DNA from: Chloroflexaceae bacterium
Lineage (GTDB): Bacteria > Chloroflexota > Chloroflexia > Chloroflexales > Chloroflexaceae
Direction of reading: 5' to 3'
Length of the DNA stretch: 32,160 nt
NCBI GenBank assembly: GCA_012034075.1
Contig: JAAURD010000032.1
Coordinates: 1 to 32,160 of the forward strand
Shown here piece after piece: positions 7,513 through 14,828 of the stretch. Numbering within the stretch: position 1 is the stretch's first letter; each line of letters opens with the position of its first letter. The position numbers and the translations under genes were made by a program. The notes beneath the pieces are model-generated. The model saw only the letters and a program-made list of their open reading frames with translations, searched no databases and was not told where the DNA came from.

Positions 7513-8338
7513 GGAAGCTCTGCCCACGCTAGGCACTATCGACTACCTCAATACCCAGCCGGTCGAGTATTATCTCGACCGTTACCTCCCTGGTATCCAG
7601 CGTGTGCGGGATGTACCCACGGCAATCAACCGTGCGCTGCTCGAAGGCCGGGTCGCTATCGCGCCGATTTCGTCTTACGAGTTTGCACGTCATAGTGATA
7701 CCCTCCTGCTGGTACCAGGGCTTTCGATAGCAACATTGGGCGCCGTCAATAGTGTTTTGCTCTTTACCTGGCATCCGGACCCACGTGAGCTTGATGGGCG
7801 TATGGTGGCACTGAGTGATCAGTCATCTACCAGCGTCAATTTGCTGTGTGTGCTGTGCGAACACCACTATACCATTACCCCAGAGTGGCAGACCCAACCC
7901 CAAAACCTCGACACCATGCTTGATACCGCTGCGGCTGCACTGCTGATTGGGGATCAGGCGCTGACTGAAGGGGTAGTACGCCGCCATATTGGTCAGCGTG
8001 GCCTGCCCTATTGCTTTGACCTGGGCGACGAGTGGCTGAAACTGACGGGCCTGCCCTTTACCTTTGCGGTCTGGGCAGTTCGTCAGGATTGTGCAGATGC
8101 GATACGCACCGCTGGCATTGTTCCAGCACTCTATGCGGCACGCGCCGAAGGATTGAGACATGTTGAACAGCTTGCCCAGGACTACGCGCCACGTCTCGGT
8201 TTGCCTTCGGGTGTTTGTACCAAATACTTGCGTGATTTGCGCTATCATCTTGATTCTGGTGATAGTGAAGGCTTGCGCGTCTTTTTGCAGTATGCCCTGC
8301 CTGACTTCGACTGGCAACGCGTTCAGTACTTCTCCTGA
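7505..8338 (+). CDS. mqnA: Chorismate dehydratase MqnA
   Basis: MqnA dehydrates chorismate to 3-enolpyruvylbenzoate, the first step of the futalosine menaquinone pathway and the source of the MqnE substrate. The 277-residue protein starts with the family's LGTIDYLNTQPVEYYL and continues with INRALLEGRVAIAPISSYEFA, SIATLGAVNSVLLF and ALLIGDQAL, as in MqnA/MqnD periplasmic-binding-fold enzymes. TTG 7505 is preferred because GAGGTGGAA lies seven bases upstream and the N-terminus then matches the family. An ATG at 7478 in the same frame would add nine residues with a weaker ribosome site. It overlaps the end of mqnE by 8 bases. Downstream, 8339-8496 holds no recognisable gene. Confidence 0.9.
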   Translation: MHKEALPTLGTIDYLNTQPVEYYLDRYLPGIQRVRDVPTAINRALLEGRVAIAPISSYEFARHSDTLLLVPGLSIATLGAVNSVLLFTWHPDPRELDGRMVALSDQSSTSVNLLCVLCEHHYTITPEWQTQPQNLDTMLDTAAAALLIGDQALTEGVVRRHIGQRGLPYCFDLGDEWLKLTGLPFTFAVWAVRQDCADAIRTAGIVPALYAARAEGLRHVEQLAQDYAPRLGLPSGVCTKYLRDLRYHLDSGDSEGLRVFLQYALPDFDWQRVQYFS

Positions 8339-8496
8339 CCGCATCCATCTCCAGGAACCACCGCTTCTCTGTGCTACCTTGCTCCTTTTGCTATCAAGTT
8401 TGTCGCTTCGGTGAATGTTTCTTCACACTGAACGGTTCTGTTACGTCAACCAACATGGCCTCTTGTACAAGTGATCTTTTGTCCGGACCAAGAAAC

Positions 8497-8517
8497 CGTC
8501 ATATGGTCGTCATATGG
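8497..8517. repeat. Two CGTCATATGG repeats with 11-bp period
   Basis: CGTCATATGG occurs at 8497-8506 and again at 8508-8517, exactly 11 bases apart, so both copies face the same side of the helix. The form (7-bp CGTCATA, 4-base gap, CGTCATA) resembles the enteric PhoB box. It lies 53 bases upstream of the predicted -35 of the GYD gene. Confidence 0.5.
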
Positions 8518-8570
8518 ATAGAACATCGAGGTTGCCTTCGTTGGTAGTGAAACATGTACCAAATTCCCTC

Positions 8571-8599
8571 TTGCAAATCATGAGACTTGTATGTATAAT
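8571..8599 (+). promoter_or_regulatory. Predicted promoter for the GYD-domain gene
   Basis: TTGCAA (8571-8576), a 17-base spacer and a perfect TATAAT (8594-8599). Transcription would start near 8606, about 100 bases before the ATG. Confidence 0.65.
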
Positions 8600-8709
8600 A
8601 TATACAGTTACATCGCACACGGATTTGTGCAAAATAAACAAAGAACACAATAACCAGAACGGTTCAGGTGAAGATGCCTGGATCAAACAAGCAAAGGAGA
8701 TGACAGACC

Positions 8710-8994
8710 ATGGCAACGTACATTATGTTCAGCAAACTGAATGGCGAGGGTTCACGTGTGGCATTGCAAGATCGACCAGACCGGATTGATGCGATTGATC
8801 AAGATTTAGAAGCAATGGGCGTACAAGTTGTGGCACAGTATGCTGTGACTGGTCAATATGATATGGTCAGTATTGTCGAGGCCCCTGATACCGACACGGT
8901 GATGAGCGCTGAAGTGGCACTGTTTGACCAGACTCATACGCAGACCCTCATGGCCGTTCCGATGGCTGAATTTCAAGAACGCGTTCAACGTTAG
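8710..8994 (+). CDS. GYD-domain protein
   Basis: This is a small soluble protein of 94 residues that matches the GYD-domain family (ferredoxin-like fold), whose function is not established. It starts MATYIMFSKLNGEG and contains the family signature GQYDMVSIVEAPD near residues 54-66, followed by a helix and TLMAVPMAEF at the end. AAAGGAGA at 8693-8700 is a strong Shine-Dalgarno nine bases before the ATG. The gene has its own promoter and a downstream hairpin, so it is probably monocistronic. The 11-bp-period repeat upstream and the nearby phosphate-sensing genes hint at shared control, but that is inference. Confidence 0.8.
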   Translation: MATYIMFSKLNGEGSRVALQDRPDRIDAIDQDLEAMGVQVVAQYAVTGQYDMVSIVEAPDTDTVMSAEVALFDQTHTQTLMAVPMAEFQERVQR

Positions 8995-9076
8995 GTTCGT
9001 TCGTATCGTGGTAATGCACGGAAAAGACATGGTGACTGCTGGTTAGCAGTGATACAAAAAGGTACTAAACAACGAG

Positions 9077-9099
9077 TGGGGAGGCCGATGGCCTCCCCA
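9077..9099 (+). terminator. Hairpin terminator after the GYD gene
   Basis: TGGGGAGGCC and GGCCTCCCCA form a perfect 10-bp GC-rich stem with a 3-base loop. The following bases are mixed, with no long T run. Confidence 0.6.
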
Positions 9100-9182
9100 A
9101 CTTGCTTGTATGATTGCGATGTCACTCGTTGTTATAACAAAACCACTACTCCCGCCCTTGGTTGGCGTGATAGGGGGTAGCT

Positions 9183-9212
9183 CACGAGGTAACACGAGGA
9201 AACACGAGGATA
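9183..9212. repeat. Three tandem 10-bp repeats (CACGAGGNNA)
   Basis: CACGAGGTAA, CACGAGGAAA and CACGAGGATA stand head to tail in a gene-free stretch (8995-9504). Apart from this, the hairpin and the inverted-repeat element, I see nothing in that stretch. Confidence 0.6.
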
Positions 9213-9365
9213 TACAAAGTGCGGAGTCCGCCATAAGGCAGACAAAGGTTGTTATTAGGAGTAGCGCCTTGCTATATCTCTATCATACCACACTCGGTTA
9301 CCAAAATTCAATAGTCCTTTTTTCCTGCTTTTGCATGAACCGTGCATGTTCTGTTGCTCGTGGTC

Positions 9366-9467
9366 TGACCACATTGATCGGGTGCGTTCAGATGGAGGGC
9401 AGGGTTTGCAGCCTGCCAGTGCCAGCTTCAAGCAGTCGTTCCTCGTCATATCAAGCAAGATGGTTAA
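9366..9467. mobile_element. Short inverted-repeat element, shorter copy of a MITE-like family
   Basis: The left part (ACCACATTGAT then GTTCAGATGGAGGGCAGG and TTTGCAGCCTGC) matches the left part of the element at 23402-23590 for about 48 bases, with an 18-base identical core at 9386-9403. The right end (CTCGTCATATCAAG then GATGGTTAAA) is a degenerate inverted copy of the same end. No open frame of its own is seen. It sits 38 bases beyond the pstS-like stop codon. It looks like an internally deleted, decayed copy. Confidence 0.55.
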
Positions 9468-9504
9468 ATCGCTGGTATGCCTCAGGGCTATCCAATGTAC
9501 GGCC

Positions 9505-10377
9505 TCACTCTTCGACGTCAATTACCGGAACCCAGCCCTCTCTGGCAACAATCTGTTGCCCCTCGGGACTGAGCGCAAAATCCACAAAGTTCTGAGCGAG
9601 ATGGCGACTTAACGAGCCAGTGATCAACAAGAGCGGTCGCTGCAACGTATAACTCTGATCCAGGGCCGTCTCTGGGCTAGGCACAATCTCATCAATCGTC
9701 AGCACCTTGATTTCATCCGGGTTAATATGCCCAAAACCAATATACCCGATAGCATTGGGCGTCGTTGCAACTTTTCGTTCTACCTCGCCAGCCGTAATTT
9801 GAACATCAACGACCGATTCATCTGGTTGTTGATCATCCAGAACAATTTCATCAAAAGCGCCTCTTGTGCCCGAAGTCACTTCGCGTACTACCGGTAAAAT
9901 GGGCATGTCCTCACCGCCTACTGCTTGCCAATTGGTCACTTCGCCAAGGTAAATCGCACGCAACTGCTCCAGGCTCAGATCGTCTACCGGATTATCTGGA
10001 TGAACGATGACAGCCAGAACATCAATCGCAATCTGGTGTAATTCCATACCAGCCAGAATCTCTTCGTCATCCAGATGACGTGAGGACATCCCAATATCAA
10101 CATCGCCTTTCTGTACCGCTTGAATACCGACAACCGATCCACCAGCCCCGATATCAAGTTGTACATCAGGATGGATGTTGTTATACACGGTCCCCATCGC
10201 TTCTACCAGTGGCTGCACGGTGGTGCTGCCCACCATACTAATACGTCCCTTGAGTTCTCCCTGTGGCGTCACTGACATTGCTGTAGTCTCGGTCGTTTCC
10301 GTTGCCGGTGGTTGATCAGCACTGGCACATCCTCCAATCAACACGATCAGCAGAAAAGCTATCAGTCCTTTTAGCAC
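9505..10377 (-). CDS. PstS-like phosphate-binding lipoprotein
   Basis: This is a predicted periplasm-facing substrate-binding protein of the PstS type, which captures phosphate for an ABC transporter or presents it to a sensor. The 290-residue protein has a lipoprotein signal with lipobox LIGGC (C17), then an acidic/Thr linker and a binding domain with MVGSTTVQPLVEAM, GAGGSVVGIQAVQKGDVDIGMSSR, SGTRGAFDE and NAIGYIGFG. These are the phosphate-contacting loops of the family. The GTG start overlaps the end of the upstream kinase gene by 7 bases and is preceded by GGGGGA, so translation is coupled to the kinase. No pstC, pstA or pstB is present in the window, so transport is not shown here. A role as the ligand-binding partner of the kinase is an inference. 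Confidence 0.85.
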   Translation of the reverse strand: MLKGLIAFLLIVLIGGCASADQPPATETTETTAMSVTPQGELKGRISMVGSTTVQPLVEAMGTVYNNIHPDVQLDIGAGGSVVGIQAVQKGDVDIGMSSRHLDDEEILAGMELHQIAIDVLAVIVHPDNPVDDLSLEQLRAIYLGEVTNWQAVGGEDMPILPVVREVTSGTRGAFDEIVLDDQQPDESVVDVQITAGEVERKVATTPNAIGYIGFGHINPDEIKVLTIDEIVPSPETALDQSYTLQRPLLLITGSLSRHLAQNFVDFALSPEGQQIVAREGWVPVIDVEE

Positions 10378-12644
10378 TGGTTTTCCCCCATCTCTCTGAA
10401 TGACCCTTCGTCAGCCGGTTGTTGTCCATCGGTCGTGCTTCTATCTTCTAATGGTGCATTATCAGGCACAGGGAAGCGTACCCAGAAACAGCTCCCTTCA
10501 TGTTCAACACTCGTAAAACCAATCTGTCCCTTGTGAATCTCGATGAGCGAGCGTGTCATCGCCAGGCCCAGACCAGTACCCCCCACTTCGACACTGAGCG
10601 GATTTTCGGACCGAAAAAACCGAGTAAATATGTTGGGTTGATCACTGGCACGAATGCCAACACCAGTATCTTCTACCGTAATGAGCAGTGATCGCTGACT
10701 GCGATACTTCCAGGGCATACTGTCGTGCGGTTGGCTTGGTAACAGGGCCGAATCATCGATCTCATAGGCATGCACAACCACTTGCCCACCACGATAAACA
10801 TACTTGACGGCATTGGAAATCAAGTTCGTCAGAATCCGGCGGAAGTGCAGCGCATCGATCCAAATCGGTAACATTTCTGGTTGTGTTTCCACATGAACCG
10901 TAACAGAACGTTTGGCAATCAACTCTGCCAGACTGTCCAGGGATTCTTGTATCACAACATCAGGTGCTACCCATTGACATCGTGGACGTTCGGATCCCTG
11001 TTCGAGACGTGCAACCTCAAGCAATTCATTGACCAGCACAATCACATTATCGGTCTGCTGCTTGATAACACCCAGACACATCTGTTGCGTTTCATCCAGA
11101 TTATCAATGCGGCCTTTCACCAGAATATCAGCAAAACCCTTGAGGCTGGTGAGTGGTGTCCGTAATTCGTGGGAAGCTGTTGCAATAAAGGAGCTTTTTG
11201 CGCGATCTGATTCAACTGCCTTGGTGACATCCTGGATCACCACGACCGCCCCGGTCTGTGCCCCGCCTTGTCCAAGCGTTGGTGCGCTCTTCAAACGGAC
11301 GATACGTGGACCGAGCGACACCTGTTCTTCAGTCGGCTGCGAGTCGCTTGTATCGGTCAGCTCACTGCGCACCTGTTGAATGACTTGTTGCAAGCCAACC
11401 AGCTGCATAGAGTCAGGGTATGTTATCATGGTATCGAGTTTTTGACCAGTCAACTGGTGGACATCTTGCTGGAGGATCTCAGCAGCAGCCGTGTTAATCA
11501 CCACAATGCGTTCATCCATATCGACCGCCAGCACACCATCGGCAATACTTTGCAAAATCGCTTCCCGTTCGCCCGCTGTCCGCGCTTGGTGATCGAGGAG
11601 ATCACTGATTCGGGCCGTTGCCTTGTCAAATGCACGTCCCAAGCGTCCAATCTCATCGTTGTGGATAAGATCAGCGCGTTGTGACAGATCGCCCTCGCCA
11701 ACCGATTGCGCCACACGTGCCAATTTCAGCACTGGACGGGTCATGCTCTGCGCTAACCAGAAACCGCCCAGCAGCAACAGCACCAGGGTTAGCGTGCTTG
11801 CAATCAGGGTCACTTGCAAACCCGAAGCGACAATCTCGTCCGCACCTTGTTCGTTGATCTCAAGTGATACTGTGATCTCGCCATCACCTATAGCAGTGGT
11901 GGTATAACGTTCCAGACCACGCTCTGTCTCAACGTTAACGCTCCCACTTCCAACCGAATGAGCATCAGTGAGCGAGACTTCGGCAGTCAATTCGAGGTTT
12001 TGTTGTAACCGGATCAACAAGGCTTCCAGGTCTAAGATAGTATAGACGCTTGCAAGACGCTGGTCATCTTCGGCGAGCATTGGATGACACACGATGAGCA
12101 GGCGTGCTCCCTGGAATGTGGCTAACTGATGATTGGTCGTTTTGCATGGCACAAGGAGTTCGCGGCCATCGATACTGATAGATTCTAGATGTGAAGGGGC
12201 AATATTCACCCGTGCTTTGCGGTCATCATCGAGCACAATGATCTGATCCAGGCGCAAACGATCTAAAACCGGTACGACCCGATCAACCATGGCAAGAGAG
12301 GTATTTTCGCCGTCCTCTTGCTGTTCACTCAGCAGCGCCTCTCTGAGCAGATCATCTTGTGCTAATAATTCAGCGGCCTCAGTTGCATCGTTCTGACTCT
12401 GTTCTAGCCCATCCACAACACGACGTTCTTCATCATTCAGTTGACGGTTCAGAATACGTTCGCGGGTGGCATTCGTGCTAATCACAAAGCCAATCGTACT
12501 ACCCAGAATCGAGAGCAGCATGAGGATAAACAGCGGCACCAGCATTTTGGTACGAATACCAAAGCTGGACCAGTCAAACCAACGCCATCTGGTGTATGGC
12601 TGTGGGTCAAATGGGGATGTCGGGGAACGCGTAACGTCATCCAT
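10371..12644 (-). CDS. PhoR-like membrane sensor histidine kinase (HAMP-PAS-HisKA-HATPase)
   Basis: This is a 757-residue sensor kinase. Order: cytoplasmic N-terminus, membrane segment about 26-50 (MLVPLFILMLLSILGSTIGFV), an extracytoplasmic sensor of about 225 residues, a second membrane segment about 273-297, then HAMP with DEIGRLGRAFDKA. Next come a PAS domain (ILQSIADGVLAVDMDERIVV), the phospho-acceptor H492 in SHELRTPLTSLKG, and an ATPase domain with the N box (NLISNAVKY), EDTGVGI and GGTGLGLAMT. It is the same architecture as PhoR/WalK-type kinases. ATG 12644 is used; a TTG at 12662 is in frame but neither has a clear Shine-Dalgarno. It overlaps a PstS-like gene and follows 11-bp-period repeats, both pointing to phosphate sensing. 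The cognate response regulator is not adjacent. Confidence 0.88.
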   Translation of the reverse strand: MDDVTRSPTSPFDPQPYTRWRWFDWSSFGIRTKMLVPLFILMLLSILGSTIGFVISTNATRERILNRQLNDEERRVVDGLEQSQNDATEAAELLAQDDLLREALLSEQQEDGENTSLAMVDRVVPVLDRLRLDQIIVLDDDRKARVNIAPSHLESISIDGRELLVPCKTTNHQLATFQGARLLIVCHPMLAEDDQRLASVYTILDLEALLIRLQQNLELTAEVSLTDAHSVGSGSVNVETERGLERYTTTAIGDGEITVSLEINEQGADEIVASGLQVTLIASTLTLVLLLLGGFWLAQSMTRPVLKLARVAQSVGEGDLSQRADLIHNDEIGRLGRAFDKATARISDLLDHQARTAGEREAILQSIADGVLAVDMDERIVVINTAAAEILQQDVHQLTGQKLDTMITYPDSMQLVGLQQVIQQVRSELTDTSDSQPTEEQVSLGPRIVRLKSAPTLGQGGAQTGAVVVIQDVTKAVESDRAKSSFIATASHELRTPLTSLKGFADILVKGRIDNLDETQQMCLGVIKQQTDNVIVLVNELLEVARLEQGSERPRCQWVAPDVVIQESLDSLAELIAKRSVTVHVETQPEMLPIWIDALHFRRILTNLISNAVKYVYRGGQVVVHAYEIDDSALLPSQPHDSMPWKYRSQRSLLITVEDTGVGIRASDQPNIFTRFFRSENPLSVEVGGTGLGLAMTRSLIEIHKGQIGFTSVEHEGSCFWVRFPVPDNAPLEDRSTTDGQQPADEGSFREMGENQC

Positions 12645-12775
12645 ATGATGGCATATGCGCAATGGTAGAGAAACGTCTGTTGATGACGATCAGATCCAGA
12701 ATAGGACAACACCAACGCACGATAACCGGCATACTTGCCCCCCATGAGAATTGTGCTAGATCAGGTTCCTTTCTC

Positions 12776-12804
12776 AGAGTAGCGGTGAGTTCATCTCCTG
12801 TCAA
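12776..12804 (-). promoter_or_regulatory. Strong predicted promoter of the kinase-pstS operon
   Basis: Reading the minus strand, a perfect TTGACA (12799-12804) is followed by 17 bases and TACTCT (12776-12781). The start would be near 12769, about 125 bases before the kinase ATG. The triple repeat lies 16 bases upstream of the -35. Confidence 0.65.
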
Positions 12805-12820
12805 GAGCTTGAGACAACAT

Positions 12821-12848
12821 TTTACATACTCTTAACATCTCCTTAACA
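12821..12848. promoter_or_regulatory. Pho-box-like triple direct repeat, 11-bp spacing
   Basis: TTTACA (12821-12826), TTAACA (12832-12837) and TTAACA (12843-12848) are exactly 11 bases apart, each followed by T. PhoB/PhoP-type regulators bind such repeats (TTAACA-like in Bacillus; TGTCA-like in enterics; here TGTTA on the minus strand). The site is just upstream of the promoter of a PhoR-like kinase and PstS gene, which supports a phosphate-responsive operator. Confidence 0.65.
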
Positions 12849-13154
12849 TGATAACCTGGTATATCCTTCATTTGTGTTTTTTTCATTCAATCATATAAGA
12901 TCTATGTTGACGATACTACCAATGGCTGATGCATGATGGGTTACAGCAAGAGCGTTTGGAGTTCGGTGCTCTTGAGTAAAACAGGTATCAGAGATTGAAA
13001 GAACGTCAACCATAGACGGTGCTGTGCCACATGCCATTTCCTAGAGCGAGCAAAAACGGGCGAACAACATGAGCACACGTTCCTGGCAACTCAGTGCCCT
13101 ATAAAAAGCATGGACGAATAGAGCAGATGGACAACACGGAAAGGAATTAAACAG
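12849..13154. other. Gene-free stretch with a spaced inverted repeat
   Basis: No convincing coding frame. An imperfect inverted repeat links TCTATGTTGACG (about 12900-12911) with CGTCAACCATAGA (about 13003-13015), roughly 90 bases apart. The stretch presumably holds the promoter of the two membrane-protein genes, but no clear -35/-10 pair stands out. Confidence 0.4.
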
Positions 13155-13343
13155 ATGGGCGTTAATGGATGTATTCTGGTCGGACTTATTTTATTTATAG
13201 CTACGCCATTTATCGTAATGGTCGCTGTATTCCTCTCTCAGACTTTTAATCTGTCTCCACCCGGGTCTCTATTTTACGCTTGTATTTTTGTGTTGTATGT
13301 GTTGCCAAACCTGATTCGTTGGCTTTTTGAGTCATGGGAGTAG
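13155..13343 (+). CDS. Small membrane protein, paralogue of the N-terminus of the next gene
   Basis: This is a hypothetical protein of 62 residues with two predicted membrane helices (about 5-28 and 38-57). AAAGGAA at 13139-13145 is a good Shine-Dalgarno nine bases from the ATG. Its first 30 residues (GCIL..IL.I, then V.VFLSQ) align with the first 28 residues of the protein starting at 13615, and the DNA around both starts is nearly the same. It is therefore either a short paralogue or the remnant of a partly deleted duplicate of the larger gene. The function is unknown. Confidence 0.55.
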   Translation: MGVNGCILVGLILFIATPFIVMVAVFLSQTFNLSPPGSLFYACIFVLYVLPNLIRWLFESWE

Positions 13344-13614
13344 ACGAGTTTGGCAGTATTGAGCGTACCGAAAAGTAGTGCGTTTTGGACACACGGTGGT
13401 TACATCATTACCACCATGGTGGTTGTACACCATTACACGGCACAATATGGATCAGAGCTGGACGCCAAGCTTCATGCTTGGCGTTCCACCCGCATACAGA
13501 CCAAACGATTGCTCAAACGTATGTTGCGCGAACAACAACGAATGGAAGGATATTTGAACCAGTATTCTCCTACGATAGCACGTGCTATCACACTCATGGA
13601 AAGGCATCAAACAA
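13344..13614. other. Palindrome-rich spacer between the two membrane-protein genes
   Basis: Three structures lie in 271 bases: a perfect 14-bp palindrome ACCACCATGGTGGT (13410-13423); a hairpin with 11-bp arms around TTCAT (13460-13470 and 13476-13486; one G-T pair); and a perfect 16-bp palindrome GATAGCACGTGCTATC (13574-13589), nine bases before the Shine-Dalgarno of the next gene. An open frame from TTG 13350 crosses the region, but it has no Shine-Dalgarno and overlaps the next gene, so I do not call it. Confidence 0.55.
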
Positions 13615-14778
13615 ATGCGCGGATGTATTCTTTCAACCATTCTGACAATTATGGGGGCAGCGCTTGTCTTACTGGTCATTGCATTCCTCAGTCAGATCCT
13701 CTTTGATCATGTGCCCTGGTATGTTTCTTCTGAGGAGGGCAAGGAGTTGATACTTGTTAACCCAATCCTGACCCAAGCGGTGCCAGGCTTCAAAGCTGTT
13801 CGGGTTGAGATTGTCCCAGAGCTGACCGCAAACCACGCGGTGACCAACAGCCTTCTGCTGATACTGACTACGGCAACCATATGTGCTGCGGTTATTGTTG
13901 GTATACCAATGAATATCGCCTTCGCATTGGCTGCTTCCGGTCCCAGTGGTCTTGGAGATGCGCTTATCAATGCAGTCGTAAACGGCGTGATCGGAATGTT
14001 GTTTGCTTTTTTTATGCCCGTGCTCATCTGGTTTGGGCTTTTTTTTCAGCAAGGCGACCTGGCATACATGATCGTCTGGGGCGTTGCTGGTTCAATTGCG
14101 CTCAGCCTCGGCTATGCTGCCGTCTCTTATGGCACCTACCAGATCTACCGTCTGAGCCGCTTTCTGGCTTCTATCCTCAAAACGACGGTGCTGTTCACCA
14201 GCAGGCGCTGGCAACTGGGCTGTGTTGGTATCGTCATTGTCGTGCTGGTCGGCGTATACTTCATCGCCCCACAGATTGGTGGTTGCCAGCCCATGCTCTA
14301 TAACCAGGTGGTTGAGGGCCATCTGGATCAGGCTACGACCGCTACCTACTGCTTCTACGGCAACGCCGGCGATGTCGCCGCTATCCGCGTCTTTATCCCA
14401 GATGGCGATGTCAATCCCGTCACATATCCGCAGATCACTCTTGCTGGCCCAGATAAGCAAATCCTCGCAAGTGATGCGCAAAATAACAACCGCGTTTTTG
14501 CCTATCTGCAGCAGGCTCTTACGGAAAGTGGGTTCTACCAGGTAACCGTTCGTAGTATTGGTCAGCCAAGGCCCTATCGCATGCGGATTGAGCAGGGCGA
14601 ACGTGCTGCTATGGGTGATATCAACCGCGATTGCACGGTTGATGAGACTGATTTTGAACTGATCCAGCAGCGCTTTGACACAACGGGCAATGATGATCTC
14701 GACATTGATTTGAGCGGCCATATTGATAGCGAAGACCATGATTTTGCTCGTCGTGATAGAGGACAACGCTGCCGCTAG
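13615..14778 (+). CDS. Polytopic membrane protein with C-terminal dockerin-like domain
   Basis: This is an unrecognised 387-residue protein. About five hydrophobic segments fill the first 220 residues (near 5-28, 80-105, 120-145, 150-175 and 203-223). They are followed by an outward-facing domain (about 225-330) with pre-peptidase-type beta features (ATYCFYGNAGDVAAIRVF; SGFYQVTVRSIGQPRPYRMRI). The last 55 residues form a dockerin type I-like pair of calcium loops: GDINRDCTVDETDFELI and DIDLSGHIDSEDHDF. The start ATG 13615 is chosen because GGAAAGG lies at 13598-13604; an upstream ATG-like frame opening at 13582 lacks one. Dockerins dock to cohesins, so this may be a membrane attachment point for surface proteins; no cohesin is seen in the window. 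Related at the N-terminus to the 62-residue protein upstream. Confidence 0.75.
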   Translation: MRGCILSTILTIMGAALVLLVIAFLSQILFDHVPWYVSSEEGKELILVNPILTQAVPGFKAVRVEIVPELTANHAVTNSLLLILTTATICAAVIVGIPMNIAFALAASGPSGLGDALINAVVNGVIGMLFAFFMPVLIWFGLFFQQGDLAYMIVWGVAGSIALSLGYAAVSYGTYQIYRLSRFLASILKTTVLFTSRRWQLGCVGIVIVVLVGVYFIAPQIGGCQPMLYNQVVEGHLDQATTATYCFYGNAGDVAAIRVFIPDGDVNPVTYPQITLAGPDKQILASDAQNNNRVFAYLQQALTESGFYQVTVRSIGQPRPYRMRIEQGERAAMGDINRDCTVDETDFELIQQRFDTTGNDDLDIDLSGHIDSEDHDFARRDRGQRCR

Positions 14779-14802
14779 ACCAGATCACCTGTGCGCAAAC
14801 AC

Positions 14803-14828
14803 GGGGATGCAGCACCGGCTGCATCTCC
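14803..14828. terminator. Hairpin between convergent genes
   Basis: GGGGATGCAGC (14803-14813) and GCTGCATCTCC (14818-14828) form an 11-bp stem (one G-T pair) with a 4-base loop. It lies between the converging membrane-protein gene and the minus-strand gene, touching the latter's stop codon, so it could serve both. There is no T tract. Confidence 0.5.

Noticed and set aside
9110-9595. 161-codon plus-strand frame
   Set aside because: It runs through tandem repeats, the inverted-repeat element and the antisense of the pstS-like gene; no ribosome site and low-complexity composition.
13350-13706. Open frame of 118 codons from TTG in the spacer before the dockerin gene
   Set aside because: No Shine-Dalgarno, crosses two palindromes, overlaps the start of the better-supported gene in another frame, and its last part is that gene's shadow.
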